The notes: a model not told the origin generated them from the sequence alone. Positions 55,644-63,563 are shown, counted from the stretch's first letter. The stretch is 64,000 bases of DNA from Bradyrhizobium iriomotense (GCF_018129405.1 NZ_JAFCLP010000025.1:1-64000); one strand, 5' to 3'. Translations and numbers: made by a program.

Positions 55644-56044
55644 GACCACGCTCCCACGATAACAGCCAGCGCCAACAAGGCGGCCGAACAGACGACCGCA
55701 ACCAACGTGGCCACATTGGTCATCAGATCCTGCCGAACCAGCTTTCCGCGCCAGACCATCTTGGGCATGGTCTTCGGCAGGATCTGAAACCAGGTCAGCA
55801 TGTGCCAAAGCGTCGCCGCGAGCAGCGACAGATGGATCAACAAAGACAGTGGACTTGCCAGGAAATTCCGGTAGGCCTCGAACGCCTGGGAGCCGCGCAG
55901 CAGGCAGATCAACCCCGCCAGCAAGATCGCGGCATAGACCGCAAGCAAGACGCCGCACGATTCGCGGATCGTGTAGGCCCGATATGGCGGCTGAGCCCAC
56001 CAATATCGCCGCTGCGGTCGGAGATAGGGACGACGTTCGCTCAT
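55640..56044 (-). CDS. frdC: Fumarate reductase membrane subunit C
   Basis: This 134-residue protein has three hydrophobic helices. 'YLRPQRRYWWAQPPYRAYTI' and 'LLAATLWHMLTWFQILPKTM' line up with FrdC of enterobacteria, including the His-x-x-x-Trp-Phe...Pro-Lys quinone-site region. The ATG overlaps the frdB stop and the TGA overlaps frdD. The frame is intact, but both neighbours are broken and frdA is absent, so it cannot form a working complex alone. Confidence 0.8.
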   Translation of the reverse strand: MSERRPYLRPQRRYWWAQPPYRAYTIRESCGVLLAVYAAILLAGLICLLRGSQAFEAYRNFLASPLSLLIHLSLLAATLWHMLTWFQILPKTMPKMVWRGKLVRQDLMTNVATLVAVVCSAALLALAVIVGAWS

Positions 56045-56580
56045 GCCACGTTTTCCTTGCGCAGGCGGCTCAGGAAGAAATCGAGCGCGCTCTTGCTCTT
56101 GTTCTGATTGACCGCATTGGCCGGATCGACCTGCTTTGGGCAGACTTCGGAGCAGATGCCGACCGCGGTGTAGGACCACACGCCGTCCTCGCCGCGGATG
56201 CGCTCAAGCCGCGCAACCTGTCCGCCGTCGCGCGAATCGCTGCTGTAGCGCTGCAGCAAAGCCATTGCGCCCGGGCCGATGAAGTCGGGATTGGCGCCGA
56301 ATTGCGGACAGGCCGCATAGCACAGCATGCAGTTGATGCAGTCGGCGAACGAGGCGTATTCCTCCATCTGCCCCGGCGTCTGCAGATAGGTGCCCACCTC
56401 CACCGTTTTCGGCACCTTCGGCATGATGTAGGGATAGATGCTCTCGATCTTCCTGACGAAGTCGCCGACGGTGACGACCAGATCGCGCTCGATCGGGAAG
56501 TTCTGCAGCGGCTCGATCGAGACCAGACCCGGCGCGAGATCGCGCAGGAAAGGGACAAGGCGGGCGATCCAATCCTTTTG
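56041..56580 (-). pseudogene. frdB: Fumarate reductase iron-sulfur subunit, N-terminus missing
   Basis: The frame is open but family resemblance starts only at 'FLRDLAPGLVSIEPLQNFPI'. It continues through 'SFADCINCMLCYAACPQFGA' and 'AVGICSEVCPKQVDPANAVN', the [4Fe-4S]/[3Fe-4S] cysteines. The first about 100 residues with the [2Fe-2S] ferredoxin domain are gone, replaced near 56580 by a sigma-factor fragment on the other strand. frdA, which would precede it, is also absent. Confidence 0.82.
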
Positions 56581-57080
56581 CTCGACCAGGATCGCAGCCG
56601 ATGGGATTGGTCGCTTATCCGGCGGGGTCTCGGCAGTTTGGACCGCGCGATGATCCTGACGCCACCCCCTGGCCCCTACTTGCTGCAGGCGATGATCGCC
56701 GCCTGCCATGCCCGTGCTGTCGCGGCCGCTGACACGGACTGGATTGCGATCGCCGCCTACTATCAGGCGCTCGCGTTGGCTGCCCCGTCGCCCATCGTGG
56801 AAGTCAATCGCGCGGTCGCGGTTGGCATGGCTTTTGGGCCGGCGCAGGGTCTCGCCATCGTCGAAACATTGAGAGACGAGCCCCGCTTGAAGGGATCACA
56901 TCTGCTGCCCACCGTACGCGGCGATCTTCTGGAGAAGGTAGGACGTATGGCGGAAGCCCGTGCCGAATCCTCCGGGCCGCCGAATTGACCGGCAATGACA
57001 AGGAGCGCGCCTTGATGCTCGCCCGCGCCAACTCCTCCAACGCGGCCGTCGAGCTATTAAGCAACAATTCGCCAAGTTCT
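56577..57080 (+). pseudogene. ECF sigma factor (SigJ-like/DUF6596) C-terminal fragment
   Basis: The forward strand reads 'RWDWSLIRRGLGSLDRA', 'PPPGPYLLQAMIAACHARAV' and 'PSPIVEVNRAVAVGMAFGPA', the helical C-terminal domain of long ECF sigma factors (DUF6596). After a frame change near 56968 it continues with 'ELTGNDKERALMLARA'. The sigma-2 and sigma-4 regions are missing. It abuts the broken end of frdB, so a deletion or rearrangement joined the two. Confidence 0.75.
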
Positions 57081-57124
57081 TGACCAGAACGAGCGAACGC
57101 CACTTCGATCGCAGTCACCTTTTT

Positions 57125-57325
57125 TCAACATCGAATTGGTATGTGTCCACACTCGCGAATGAGACCGCCGACCTCCGTCGCCGAAATCAACAGAGCCTGA
57201 TAGCGGATGTTCGGCCCCTTGCGATCCTTGGACATCATCGAGATGGCGGCCGTCATGTTTCCACCGGCCGAATTGCCGGCCGCGGCGATGCGGCTGCCGT
57301 CGGCACGGCATGAGTGGCGACCCAT
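57125..57325 (-). pseudogene. Alpha/beta hydrolase (HSL-type) fragment
   Basis: The reverse strand encodes 'SRIAAAGNSAGGNMTAAISM', the GxSxG elbow of hormone-sensitive-lipase-type esterases, then 'GPNIRYQALLISATEVGG'. Only about 60 residues remain. It is a scrap between the sigma-factor fragment and the AAA+ operon. I see nothing in 57326-57441. Confidence 0.6.
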
Positions 57326-57441
57326 TTCGGAGCAGCATAGGACTCCTCACGATCCCTCGGCTCGCCTCCCCGGCGTTCGCTCGCCTCTCCTTGCAACGCC
57401 CCAGACATTCGCGGGCCACGGTCGGTCCTGCGACGGCCGGT

Positions 57442-59703
57442 TCACGGCGACGCGTCGGCGATGATCCGCTCGACTTCGTAGCCGTCGATCCGGCCCCGTA
57501 CGCGCAGGCGTGCCGCGACCTCGCGTAGCGCGGCGCGATGTTCGCCCAGTAGACGTTTTGCCTCATCGAACGCGGCGGTGAGTTCCTGGTGCACGGCGGC
57601 GCGAAGATATGCGTGGTCCACGATCTCGTGAGTACGGGAGCGATCGGCGAGAAAGAGGAGCGGGTGCGGGCCGGCATGGCCGAACGAGCCGACGAGTGCC
57701 GCGGCGATGCGGGTGGCTTGCGACAGATCGGAGGATCCTTCCGAACCGCCGGAGCCGTCGCCCGCCGCTCCGAGCTCGATCTCCTCGGCGGCCCGGCCGG
57801 CGAGCAGACCCTGCATTTCTCGGCGATATTCTTCCAGAGTTCCGGCCGTAGGCTTCCTGCCCTTGGAGACCACGAAACCGGCCGCGTTCCTCGAACCGGC
57901 GACGACGGCATGAATATCGGCGGGGCCGCCATGCAGTACCTCGAGGATGATGTGCCCTGCCTCGTGGAAGGCCGCCCTTTCCAATTCCTCGGCGGAGAGT
58001 TCATTGGTGCGTCCGAGGATGGCGCGACGTACGTCTACGACCGAAAGCGCTCTCTGCTCCCGACGCGCCTGGCGGCGGGCGTCCTTGACGATCCGCTCGA
58101 CGTCGGCGCCCGACGACCCGATCGCGAGCAACGACATCTCTTCCAGAGGCTCGTCCGCGAGGTCGCCGCGAAGTCTGACGCGCATCATCTTCTCGATATC
58201 GGGAGGGCCCGGCAGGCGCACATGGATGATTCGGTTGAGACGGCCCGCCCTGACGAGGGCCGGGTCGCAGCGCCGGACGTCGTTGGTGGCGCCGATGAAG
58301 ATCACCTTTTGCCGGCCCTTCGCGGTATTGCCGTCCTGACCGCCTTGCAGGCCGTCGAGCTGCTCGATGAACGCGTTGACTACCTCGATGACGTAGTCCT
58401 TGTGGCTGTGAGTGAGGGTGCTGCGGTTCGGAAACGAATCCAGTTCGTCGATGAACATGATGGCGGCGGGCGCGGCCTTGGACCGCGCTTCTTCGAAGTC
58501 CTTTCGCATGGCACGCAACAGGTGGCCCAGGTGGGCCTCGCCGCTCGACTGCCATTTCGCCAGCGTCGCCGTGATCAGCGGCAGGCCCATGGCGTCTGCC
58601 GCCACCTTCGCGAAGGTGGTCTTACCGGTGCCGGGGGGGCCGTCGAGCACGACGCCGGCGTCGATTTCGTCCCAGCCGATCTCGCCGCGACGCCAAGCAT
58701 CGAGGTCCAAGATGGTGCTCCTGGCCCATGCGACCGCTTCGTCCAGGCCGTGCAGTTCGTCGAGGGTGAGGTCGCGGGATCCGCGCTTCGCAGTCTTCGT
58801 CGAGGCCAGTTGGAGCAGCATCTCGACGCACTGCTCGGGCGTCCGGTCGAACCGGACGGCGAGCAGAAGTTCATGGAGGCCCACCTGCGCGACGACATGC
58901 TCCGGAATCGGAGTCGTGCACCGTTTGCCGGTGACGATCCTGATCACGTTATTGATCAGCGGGCCGTCGATGGCGGGCATGATGAGCCGGTAGGCGGCCG
59001 CATCCAACAACGCTTTCGAGAGGTGGGTTTCGCCCGAGGGCGTGATGGCCATGACGGGCAGGGCCAACTGCACGGCTGCATAAGCGCGCATGTCGGCTCC
59101 GGTCCTATCGGCGGCCTTCGGCGCATCCTTGAAGACGGCTTCGACAGCGTCGTACTGCTCGCGCCTGGTGTCATCCGGCAAGCAGGCGAGATCGGCGAAT
59201 CGCCACTCCTGTAGGCCCAAGGCGTCCTTCCATTGGTGGGCCACCCGGCTGAACAGGGCCGTGTCCGGAACATCGACGATGACCACCGGCGACGCGGTCC
59301 GCAACTGTTCCAGCGCAGACGGATTGCGATCGAAAAGCCGTGCCAGCAGCAGACGGGCGGCGATGCGACCGGGCGTCGGCGCCTCGACGTCGCGCTCGGG
59401 TTGAACGTCGTCTTCGTCGAGATCCGGAAGGGACTTGCGCAAGGCAGCGAAGCCGCGGCGGGCGCTCGTGCCCGCCGCGGCGTCGACCGTGCGAGTGGAT
59501 TTCTCGACGCCTGCCGCCTTCATGATCTGGTCCTGCGCCTCGCGCGCTGCGGCTTCGAGCTTGCGGCGCATCGCGATCTCGTCGACGTGGCGGCGGTAGC
59601 CGCGCGCCGCCTTCCAACCGGCCTTATACGTCACCAATTCGAGCGGCCCCATGCGACGAACTGCCGGCATGGTCGCGGCCGCGGCGATCTCCTTGTCGCC
59701 CAT
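57442..59703 (-). CDS. Soluble AAA+ ATPase fused to an M41 (FtsH-type) zinc protease
   Basis: The 753-residue protein starts at the ATG at 59703. An N-terminal region of about 320 residues has no hydrophobic helix and no family I recognise. The AAA+ domain follows, with Walker A 'VLDGPPGTGKTTFAKVAADA' near residue 355, Walker B 'AIMFIDELDSFPNRS' and sensor 'VIFIGATNDVRRCDPALVRA'. A peptidase M41 domain has the zinc motif 'AAFHEAGHIILEVLHGG' near 578. Ordinary FtsH has two N-terminal membrane helices; this one lacks them. It is the last gene of a coupled six- to seven-gene reverse operon and starts one base after the DUF6634-like stop. It is probably a cytosolic unfoldase-protease of a mobile island; the substrates are unknown. 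Confidence 0.85.
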   Translation of the reverse strand: MGDKEIAAAATMPAVRRMGPLELVTYKAGWKAARGYRRHVDEIAMRRKLEAAAREAQDQIMKAAGVEKSTRTVDAAAGTSARRGFAALRKSLPDLDEDDVQPERDVEAPTPGRIAARLLLARLFDRNPSALEQLRTASPVVIVDVPDTALFSRVAHQWKDALGLQEWRFADLACLPDDTRREQYDAVEAVFKDAPKAADRTGADMRAYAAVQLALPVMAITPSGETHLSKALLDAAAYRLIMPAIDGPLINNVIRIVTGKRCTTPIPEHVVAQVGLHELLLAVRFDRTPEQCVEMLLQLASTKTAKRGSRDLTLDELHGLDEAVAWARSTILDLDAWRRGEIGWDEIDAGVVLDGPPGTGKTTFAKVAADAMGLPLITATLAKWQSSGEAHLGHLLRAMRKDFEEARSKAAPAAIMFIDELDSFPNRSTLTHSHKDYVIEVVNAFIEQLDGLQGGQDGNTAKGRQKVIFIGATNDVRRCDPALVRAGRLNRIIHVRLPGPPDIEKMMRVRLRGDLADEPLEEMSLLAIGSSGADVERIVKDARRQARREQRALSVVDVRRAILGRTNELSAEELERAAFHEAGHIILEVLHGGPADIHAVVAGSRNAAGFVVSKGRKPTAGTLEEYRREMQGLLAGRAAEEIELGAAGDGSGGSEGSSDLSQATRIAAALVGSFGHAGPHPLLFLADRSRTHEIVDHAYLRAAVHQELTAAFDEAKRLLGEHRAALREVAARLRVRGRIDGYEVERIIADASP

Positions 59704-59704
59704 T

Positions 59705-60070
59705 CTACAGGCCCCCCTTGAAGCGCGGAGCACCGTCGCGATCATCGTGGTGACGAGGAAGGCCAAGGCGGTAAAATCTCGACAACGTGCGGATCCAGGC
59801 GCCGTCGCGACCGGCAGCCCAGACTTGCGAGGTCATCGCATGGGTATTGCCGACGCGCGGGTGACCGGCCACGAAACCCATCAACCGGAGACCGAGCGGA
59901 GAGATGACAGGATGCCAGTCCACGATGAGCGGCGCCTCGGCGAGGTCGAAGGCGACCGGCGCGTGGCCGACGCGGATTCGCTCGAGGTCGTCGGCCAGGG
60001 TGCGGAGCTTTGCGGCCAGCTCGGGCTCGATGTGGCACGGCAGGAGGAAGGGGAAGTCGTCGGTAAGCAT
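59705..60070 (-). CDS. DUF6634-like small protein
   Basis: The 121-residue protein begins 'MLTDDFPFLLPCHIEPELAA' and contains 'LSRFYRLGLPRHHDDRDGAP'. The pattern resembles the uncharacterised DUF6634 family of alphaproteobacterial islands; this is from memory of the family and not checked. No catalytic motif is evident. It lies one base before the AAA+/M41 gene, so the two are almost certainly co-translated. A role as adaptor or substrate of that protease is possible. Confidence 0.6.
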   Translation of the reverse strand: MLTDDFPFLLPCHIEPELAAKLRTLADDLERIRVGHAPVAFDLAEAPLIVDWHPVISPLGLRLMGFVAGHPRVGNTHAMTSQVWAAGRDGAWIRTLSRFYRLGLPRHHDDRDGAPRFKGGL

Positions 60071-60196
60071 GATTTCGCTCGATGTTCGATGATGGCGTTG
60101 TCGGTGCCGGTCGTGCCGGCGGCGCTGGTGGCGGCATTGCCCGTTCGTGTAGCGGCGGCTTGCGTGCGCTCCGCGGCCGGTGCTTTCCGATCCGTT

Positions 60197-61018
60197 TCAT
60201 GTGCCGACCTCGATGACCAAGGCCGGGTCGAATTCGGCGTTCTCCCGGCCGTAGCCGTGCGGGTTCGCGATCACCCTCGTCGGGCCGACGCGGTAGTCGG
60301 AGCTGTCGTGGACGTGCCCGTGGATCCAGATGTCCGGGGCCTTGATCGTCGACACGGGCCGCCGGCCGGCGCCGACCTGCTGCACGGAATTCAGCTCGTC
60401 GAGGAACGCGCTGGCGAACGCCGCGCTGAGGATATCGTTTTCGAACCCGGCGTGAACGGAGCGGGCGTGGGGGGCGTGGTGGCTGACCGCGACGGTAGCG
60501 AGCCCCTCGAACGGAGCCGCGAAGGTCTCGACGAAGAAGGCGCGCGAGGCCGCGTGCAGCAGCGCCGCTTCCTGCGGCCGGAAACGCTCCCACGGCTTGC
60601 GCTTCCAGCCGATCAGACGGTGGTCGTTCATGCCCACGCGCGCGGCATGCATCGCCGCGGGCGCGTTGCAGTCGCCGAACATGCGGTAGTCGGTCCAGAA
60701 CGAAGCGCCCGCGATCCTGACGGCGCCGTCCCCGACGACGATGCAGTCGTTCTCGAGCAGATGGACGTTGAAGTTCGGCGCCAGCGCCCTGGCCAGTGCC
60801 AGTTCCTCGCCGTAGAACCGGTGGTAGTACTCGTGGTTGCCCATGACGAACACGACGGGCACCGCCGCCGGCACGATGGCACGCAGCGTCGCGAACGCTC
60901 TCTGCGCGCCTTCGGCGACGTCCCCGGCGACGACGACGATGTCGACGTCTCTACCGACCGTGATCGGCTTGAGGGGAGCGACGCCCGCGTGCAGATCGGA
61001 GAAGATCTGAATCTTCAC
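60197..61018 (-). CDS. Calcineurin-like metallophosphoesterase
   Basis: This 273-residue protein starts at a GTG at 61018 that overlaps the upstream stop (GTGA). All metal motifs are present: 'IQIFSDLHAG', 'VVVAGDVAEG', 'VFVMGNHEYYHRFYG', 'TVAVSHHAPHARS' and 'IWIHGHVHDSSDYRV'. It is a single-domain phosphoesterase, and close forms act on nucleotides or small phosphate esters. Being coupled to the other genes of the operon it may serve in DNA or nucleotide processing in the island. Confidence 0.88.
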   Translation of the reverse strand: MKIQIFSDLHAGVAPLKPITVGRDVDIVVVAGDVAEGAQRAFATLRAIVPAAVPVVFVMGNHEYYHRFYGEELALARALAPNFNVHLLENDCIVVGDGAVRIAGASFWTDYRMFGDCNAPAAMHAARVGMNDHRLIGWKRKPWERFRPQEAALLHAASRAFFVETFAAPFEGLATVAVSHHAPHARSVHAGFENDILSAAFASAFLDELNSVQQVGAGRRPVSTIKAPDIWIHGHVHDSSDYRVGPTRVIANPHGYGRENAEFDPALVIEVGT

Positions 61019-61527
61019 GATTTGCCCTCCCCTCGGCCGCGCGGGCCGATGCCCTCGCCGCGCCCACCGGCGCGGCGCCCGATGTCTCCGCGGTCGGGCC
61101 GGGGCGCGATCCGGCGGATGTTGTGGGCCAGCCACGAGGTCGCGAGACGGCGCCGCTCGACGGCATCGAGCGGCATCTGACGGATCACGTGCGAGAGGAC
61201 CAGCGCGGCGCCGGCGCTGCCGGAGAGCGCGGCGTTGAGCAGCACCGTCATCGTGACGTCGGTCGGCGGCGTGATGGAGTGCGGCCGCTCCATGCGCAGA
61301 GCCAGGCGGATCGCGCTCGGCGCGTCGCCGTCCACCGCGGCGCGCCAGACCTCGATGGTGGTGGAGGTGCGCCGCATGCAGTCGGCGACGGCGGCGCGCT
61401 CGGTGCGGCCGAAACCATCCGCGGGCACCGTGCGCCACAGTTTGAGCCCCTCGGCCCAGGAGCCGCAATGGACGTAAGCTCCGGCGTCGTCGCCGGACCG
61501 GTAATCGATCATCTGCTTCGTACGCAT
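61015..61527 (-). CDS. Hypothetical protein of the AAA+/M41 operon
   Basis: This 170-residue protein from the ATG at 61527 overlaps the preceding small ORF as TAATG and the next gene as GTGA. It starts 'MRTKQMIDYRSGDDAGAYVH', has a hydrophobic stretch in 'VLLNAALSGSAGAALVLSHV', and ends in a Gly/Arg-rich tail ('RRAGGRGEGIGPRGRGEGKS') that may bind nucleic acid. I do not recognise the family. Tight coupling on both sides makes it a real gene. Confidence 0.6.
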   Translation of the reverse strand: MRTKQMIDYRSGDDAGAYVHCGSWAEGLKLWRTVPADGFGRTERAAVADCMRRTSTTIEVWRAAVDGDAPSAIRLALRMERPHSITPPTDVTMTVLLNAALSGSAGAALVLSHVIRQMPLDAVERRRLATSWLAHNIRRIAPRPDRGDIGRRAGGRGEGIGPRGRGEGKS

Positions 61528-61685
61528 TACGCAAAGTTCTCCCGTTCGCGCCCAAGGGCACTTTTTCCGTCGCCGCGGACGGCGTCGTTTAGTTTCTGAA
61601 AGATCTGGAGCAGCTCCGTCAGGAGCTCTCCCCTCGCCTCGCCACACCGGGGCCTGCCATGGCTCGCCGGGCCACGCCCCGCCAC
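61527..61685 (-). CDS. Small 52-residue ORF coupled to the next gene
   Basis: The frame from a GTG at 61685 ends at a TAA sharing its last base with the next ATG (TAATG), a sign of coupling. The C-terminal half ('ELLTELLQIFQKLNDAVRGD') looks helical and amphipathic. The first part is encoded by G+C-rich repeat-like sequence, so the start is uncertain. The function is unknown. Confidence 0.4.
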   Translation of the reverse strand: MAGRGPASHGRPRCGEARGELLTELLQIFQKLNDAVRGDGKSALGRERENFA

Positions 61686-61690
61686 GCCGC
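61640..61690. repeat. Cluster of degenerate GGCGTGGC-type octamers
   Basis: Within about 50 bases the reverse strand carries a run of short related words (GGCGTGGC, GGCGTGGC, GGCGAGCC, GGTGTGGC, GAGGCGAG). Similar tandem short words are found near early genes of some rhizobial phages. They fall between the phage-like gene and the small ORF and could be a binding or slippage-prone site. Confidence 0.4.
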
Positions 61691-61696
61691 GTGAAC

Positions 61697-62269
61697 CTAG
61701 TCGATCAGCACCTCGAACCGGCCGTACTTGGGCCGCCAGTCGCCGATGCCGCGCACCGCTCCCGCGATCTTCATGAAGTCCACGACCTCCGACCGGTTCA
61801 GTTCGGTGATCAGGAACGTGGCCGAGATGGTGGCGCTCCATACGGGGAAGCGCGGGCGGGTACGCATGGGGCGTCCCCTTTTGACGCGCACACCCTTGCG
61901 CAGGCGGAACCGTTTGTCTTCCCACAGCTCGGCGAGGTCGGTCGGGCCGTCGTAGACCAGCATCGCAGGCTCGTTGACGACGAAGCCGGCTTTCGCTGCA
62001 TCGCCCCTCTTCGTCCGCGTGATGGCACCCTTGACGAAGGCCGCCTCGATCGCCTCCTGCGGCAGACACGGCAGCTTGTCGTTGAGCCACAAGCTTCCGT
62101 ACCATTCGCGGCGGGCGATCTCCTCGTGGTCGGCTTGCGTCTTGAAACGCTTGCCGGTGACGGCGGCGAGACTGATGGTGCGCTCGTCGAGCGGGTCGGC
62201 CAGCGCGCCGTTGTGCATGAGCAGCGGGCACACGCCCCTGATCGGGATCTCGATCGTCTCAGTGGTCAT
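61697..62269 (-). CDS. Phage-type hypothetical protein
   Basis: The 190-residue protein shares one base with the upstream stop (TGATG). It starts 'MTTETIEIPIRGVCPLLMHN' and has 'DHEEIARREWYGSLWL', 'MLVYDGPTDLAELWEDKRFR' and 'EVVDFMKIAGAVRGIGDWRP'. The fold is unknown to me, but proteins with this 'PLLMHN...GIGDWRPKYGRF' layout are common in phages and prophage-like islands. No enzyme motif is identified. Its position suggests a DNA-processing function shared with the HNH protein. Confidence 0.6.
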   Translation of the reverse strand: MTTETIEIPIRGVCPLLMHNGALADPLDERTISLAAVTGKRFKTQADHEEIARREWYGSLWLNDKLPCLPQEAIEAAFVKGAITRTKRGDAAKAGFVVNEPAMLVYDGPTDLAELWEDKRFRLRKGVRVKRGRPMRTRPRFPVWSATISATFLITELNRSEVVDFMKIAGAVRGIGDWRPKYGRFEVLID

Positions 62270-62859
62270 CACGCGTCCGCCTTGCGCATCGGATCGAACA
62301 GCGGAGCCCGTTCGACGATGGCGACGTCGGCCAGGACCGGCACGAAGTCTCTGTAGCCGCGGCGACGCAAAGCGTCGGTGTTGACCAGGTGGCACTCCGA
62401 GCACAGCGTCGTCAGGTCGGTGGTCAGCTCGTGCCCGAAGTTCTCGTAGGTCCGGTGGTGAACCTCCAGCCTCACCTCGTCTGCGCCGCGGTTGCAAATG
62501 CGGCAGCGGAAGCCCGACGCCGCGAGCTCGGCCAGACGCGCCGCGCCGCTCTTCCAGGCGTCGCTGTTGATATGGTCCGCGTAATCCGGGCGACGGGCGG
62601 CTTGAGCTCGGCGCGGATTGGCCGGATCATCCCCGACGCGCGGCGATTCGTCCGTCTCGCCCGGGAACGTCAAGGCGAAGAGCACCCCCATGCCGATCAG
62701 GACGGACATGACAATGGCGACGTTTGCGGACGACAGCGGGGAGGCCGCCGGGTCGGTGGTCGGGGGCACGGAGGGCGCGGCACCGACGATGCGATCGCGG
62801 ACGGATCGGTCGTCCCCACCGGGCGTCGGAAGAGGGTTGGACTTGGGAAGGCACGTCAT
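62269..62859 (-). CDS. HNH endonuclease domain protein with an N-terminal membrane helix
   Basis: The ATG at 62859 has AGGA upstream and gives 196 residues; a frame extension to 62904 is possible. Residues about 45-65 ('SSANVAIVMSVLIGMGVLFA') form one membrane helix. The C-terminal half has an HNH nuclease: 'GFRCRICNRGADEVRLEVHH', with the HH of the active site, followed by a second cysteine pair in 'LTTLCSECHLVNT'. A membrane-tethered HNH domain is unusual and may cut DNA on entry or at the membrane. It is the first gene of the reverse operon. Confidence 0.75.
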   Translation of the reverse strand: MTCLPKSNPLPTPGGDDRSVRDRIVGAAPSVPPTTDPAASPLSSANVAIVMSVLIGMGVLFALTFPGETDESPRVGDDPANPRRAQAARRPDYADHINSDAWKSGAARLAELAASGFRCRICNRGADEVRLEVHHRTYENFGHELTTDLTTLCSECHLVNTDALRRRGYRDFVPVLADVAIVERAPLFDPMRKADA

Positions 62860-62913
62860 TCGGTGGGTCCTCGTTGGTCGTTGTCGATGAACCCACCATC
62901 GCACGCCCGATCG

Positions 62914-62948
62914 AACTATGCACTAATTAGGCACAGTTGTGGTTAACG
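62914..62948 (-). promoter_or_regulatory. Conserved palindromic operator, site 1
   Basis: Read on the reverse strand this is GTTAAC, then TGTGC, four bases, TTAgTGCA and AGTT. The same order of words occurs at 63632-63665. It lies between the HNH-led operon and the XRE gene, covering the XRE start codon, so a repressor bound here would silence both directions. Confidence 0.6.
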
Positions 62949-63196
62949 GAAAGCAAATAGCGGCGGCGCGGGCATGGCTCGGCCTGTCGCAGGCCATGCT
63001 GGCGGAGCGGACCAAGGTCAGTCTTCGCACCATCAAGCATTTCGAGGCCGGCGAGCGGCTGCCCTACGACCGCACGATCGAAGCGCTCGTCGCCTACCTG
63101 CACAAACGGGGCGTCGAATTTCTGATGCATGGAGACGTCGGCGTCGGCATCAAGGTGGTCAAGAACTTCCCAGACATTGATGACCAGAACGACTGA
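62939..63196 (+). CDS. XRE-family helix-turn-helix regulator
   Basis: This 85-residue protein starts at a GTG at 62939; a later ATG would cut the HTH. 'AAARAWLGLSQAMLAERTKV' and 'SLRTIKHFEAGERLP' form the HTH, followed by 'ALVAYLHKRGVEFLM', a layout common to small regulators of rhizobial islands. There is no ribosome site and the start lies inside the operator, so a leaderless, self-repressed message is possible. It diverges from the AAA+/M41 operon, which it probably controls. Confidence 0.8.
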   Translation: MVNGKQIAAARAWLGLSQAMLAERTKVSLRTIKHFEAGERLPYDRTIEALVAYLHKRGVEFLMHGDVGVGIKVVKNFPDIDDQND

Positions 63197-63440
63197 ACTC
63201 TTGATCGCTACGGCTCTCGAGGATTTGCCGGACGAAGCTGCACCGCTCGGAAGGCAAATCCACAACTTCCTCCGGGCAACACAAGCGAAGCGCATGCCCG
63301 GAGATTGGGACCGTAGGTCCAATCGGGGCCGGATTGCCTATCGAAGCGGGCCCAAGCCTGCCAACACCATCCTATCCGCGTACGATCGAAATATCGTCCG
63401 CGTGAGAACGGATATCATTGAAGGGCTGAGCGTTGCCTAA
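63180..63440 (+). CDS. Hypothetical 86-residue protein following the XRE gene
   Basis: The ATG at 63180 lies inside the end of the XRE gene (17-base overlap). The sequence, 'TELLIATALEDLPDEAAPLG' then 'FLRATQAKRMPGDWDRRSNR', is basic and helical and matches no family I know. Overlap suggests co-expression with the regulator. Confidence 0.55.
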   Translation: MTRTTELLIATALEDLPDEAAPLGRQIHNFLRATQAKRMPGDWDRRSNRGRIAYRSGPKPANTILSAYDRNIVRVRTDIIEGLSVA

Positions 63441-63563
63441 ATGGAACGCGACGAGCGGGGCAAGAGCGCGTGGCCGATAACCGAGATCATCGGCGTCGCT
63501 GGCGTCCTAATTTGCGCTGAATGCCTCGCGGTGCCGCGCGATGTGAATCGGGTGAGGCCATAG
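63441..63563 (+). CDS. Tiny 40-residue ORF
   Basis: The ATG follows the previous TAA directly. It encodes 'MERDERGKSAWPITEIIGVA' and 'GVLICAECLAVPRDVNRVRP', with a short hydrophobic middle. Only position supports it. I see no gene in 63564-63631. Confidence 0.25.
   Translation: MERDERGKSAWPITEIIGVAGVLICAECLAVPRDVNRVRP

Noticed and set aside
55849-56988. 379-residue forward frame
   Set aside because: Only its last third (sigma-factor fragment from about 56577) resembles a protein; the rest is antisense to frdB and frdC.
57589-59214. 541-residue open frame on the forward strand opposite the AAA+/M41 gene
   Set aside because: It is the complement of a clear AAA+/M41 gene; long antisense frames are expected at this G+C content, and it has no domain or ribosome site.
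59742-60200. Reverse frame starting ATGA at the phosphoesterase stop
   Set aside because: The overlap looks like coupling, but the product is almost only Arg, Pro and Ala and runs through the DUF6634-like gene in another frame; a shadow is more likely.
59651-61180. 509-residue forward open frame
   Set aside because: It is antisense to the DUF6634-like, phosphoesterase and hypothetical genes, which have motifs and coupled starts; the frame itself is Arg/Ala/Val-rich noise.
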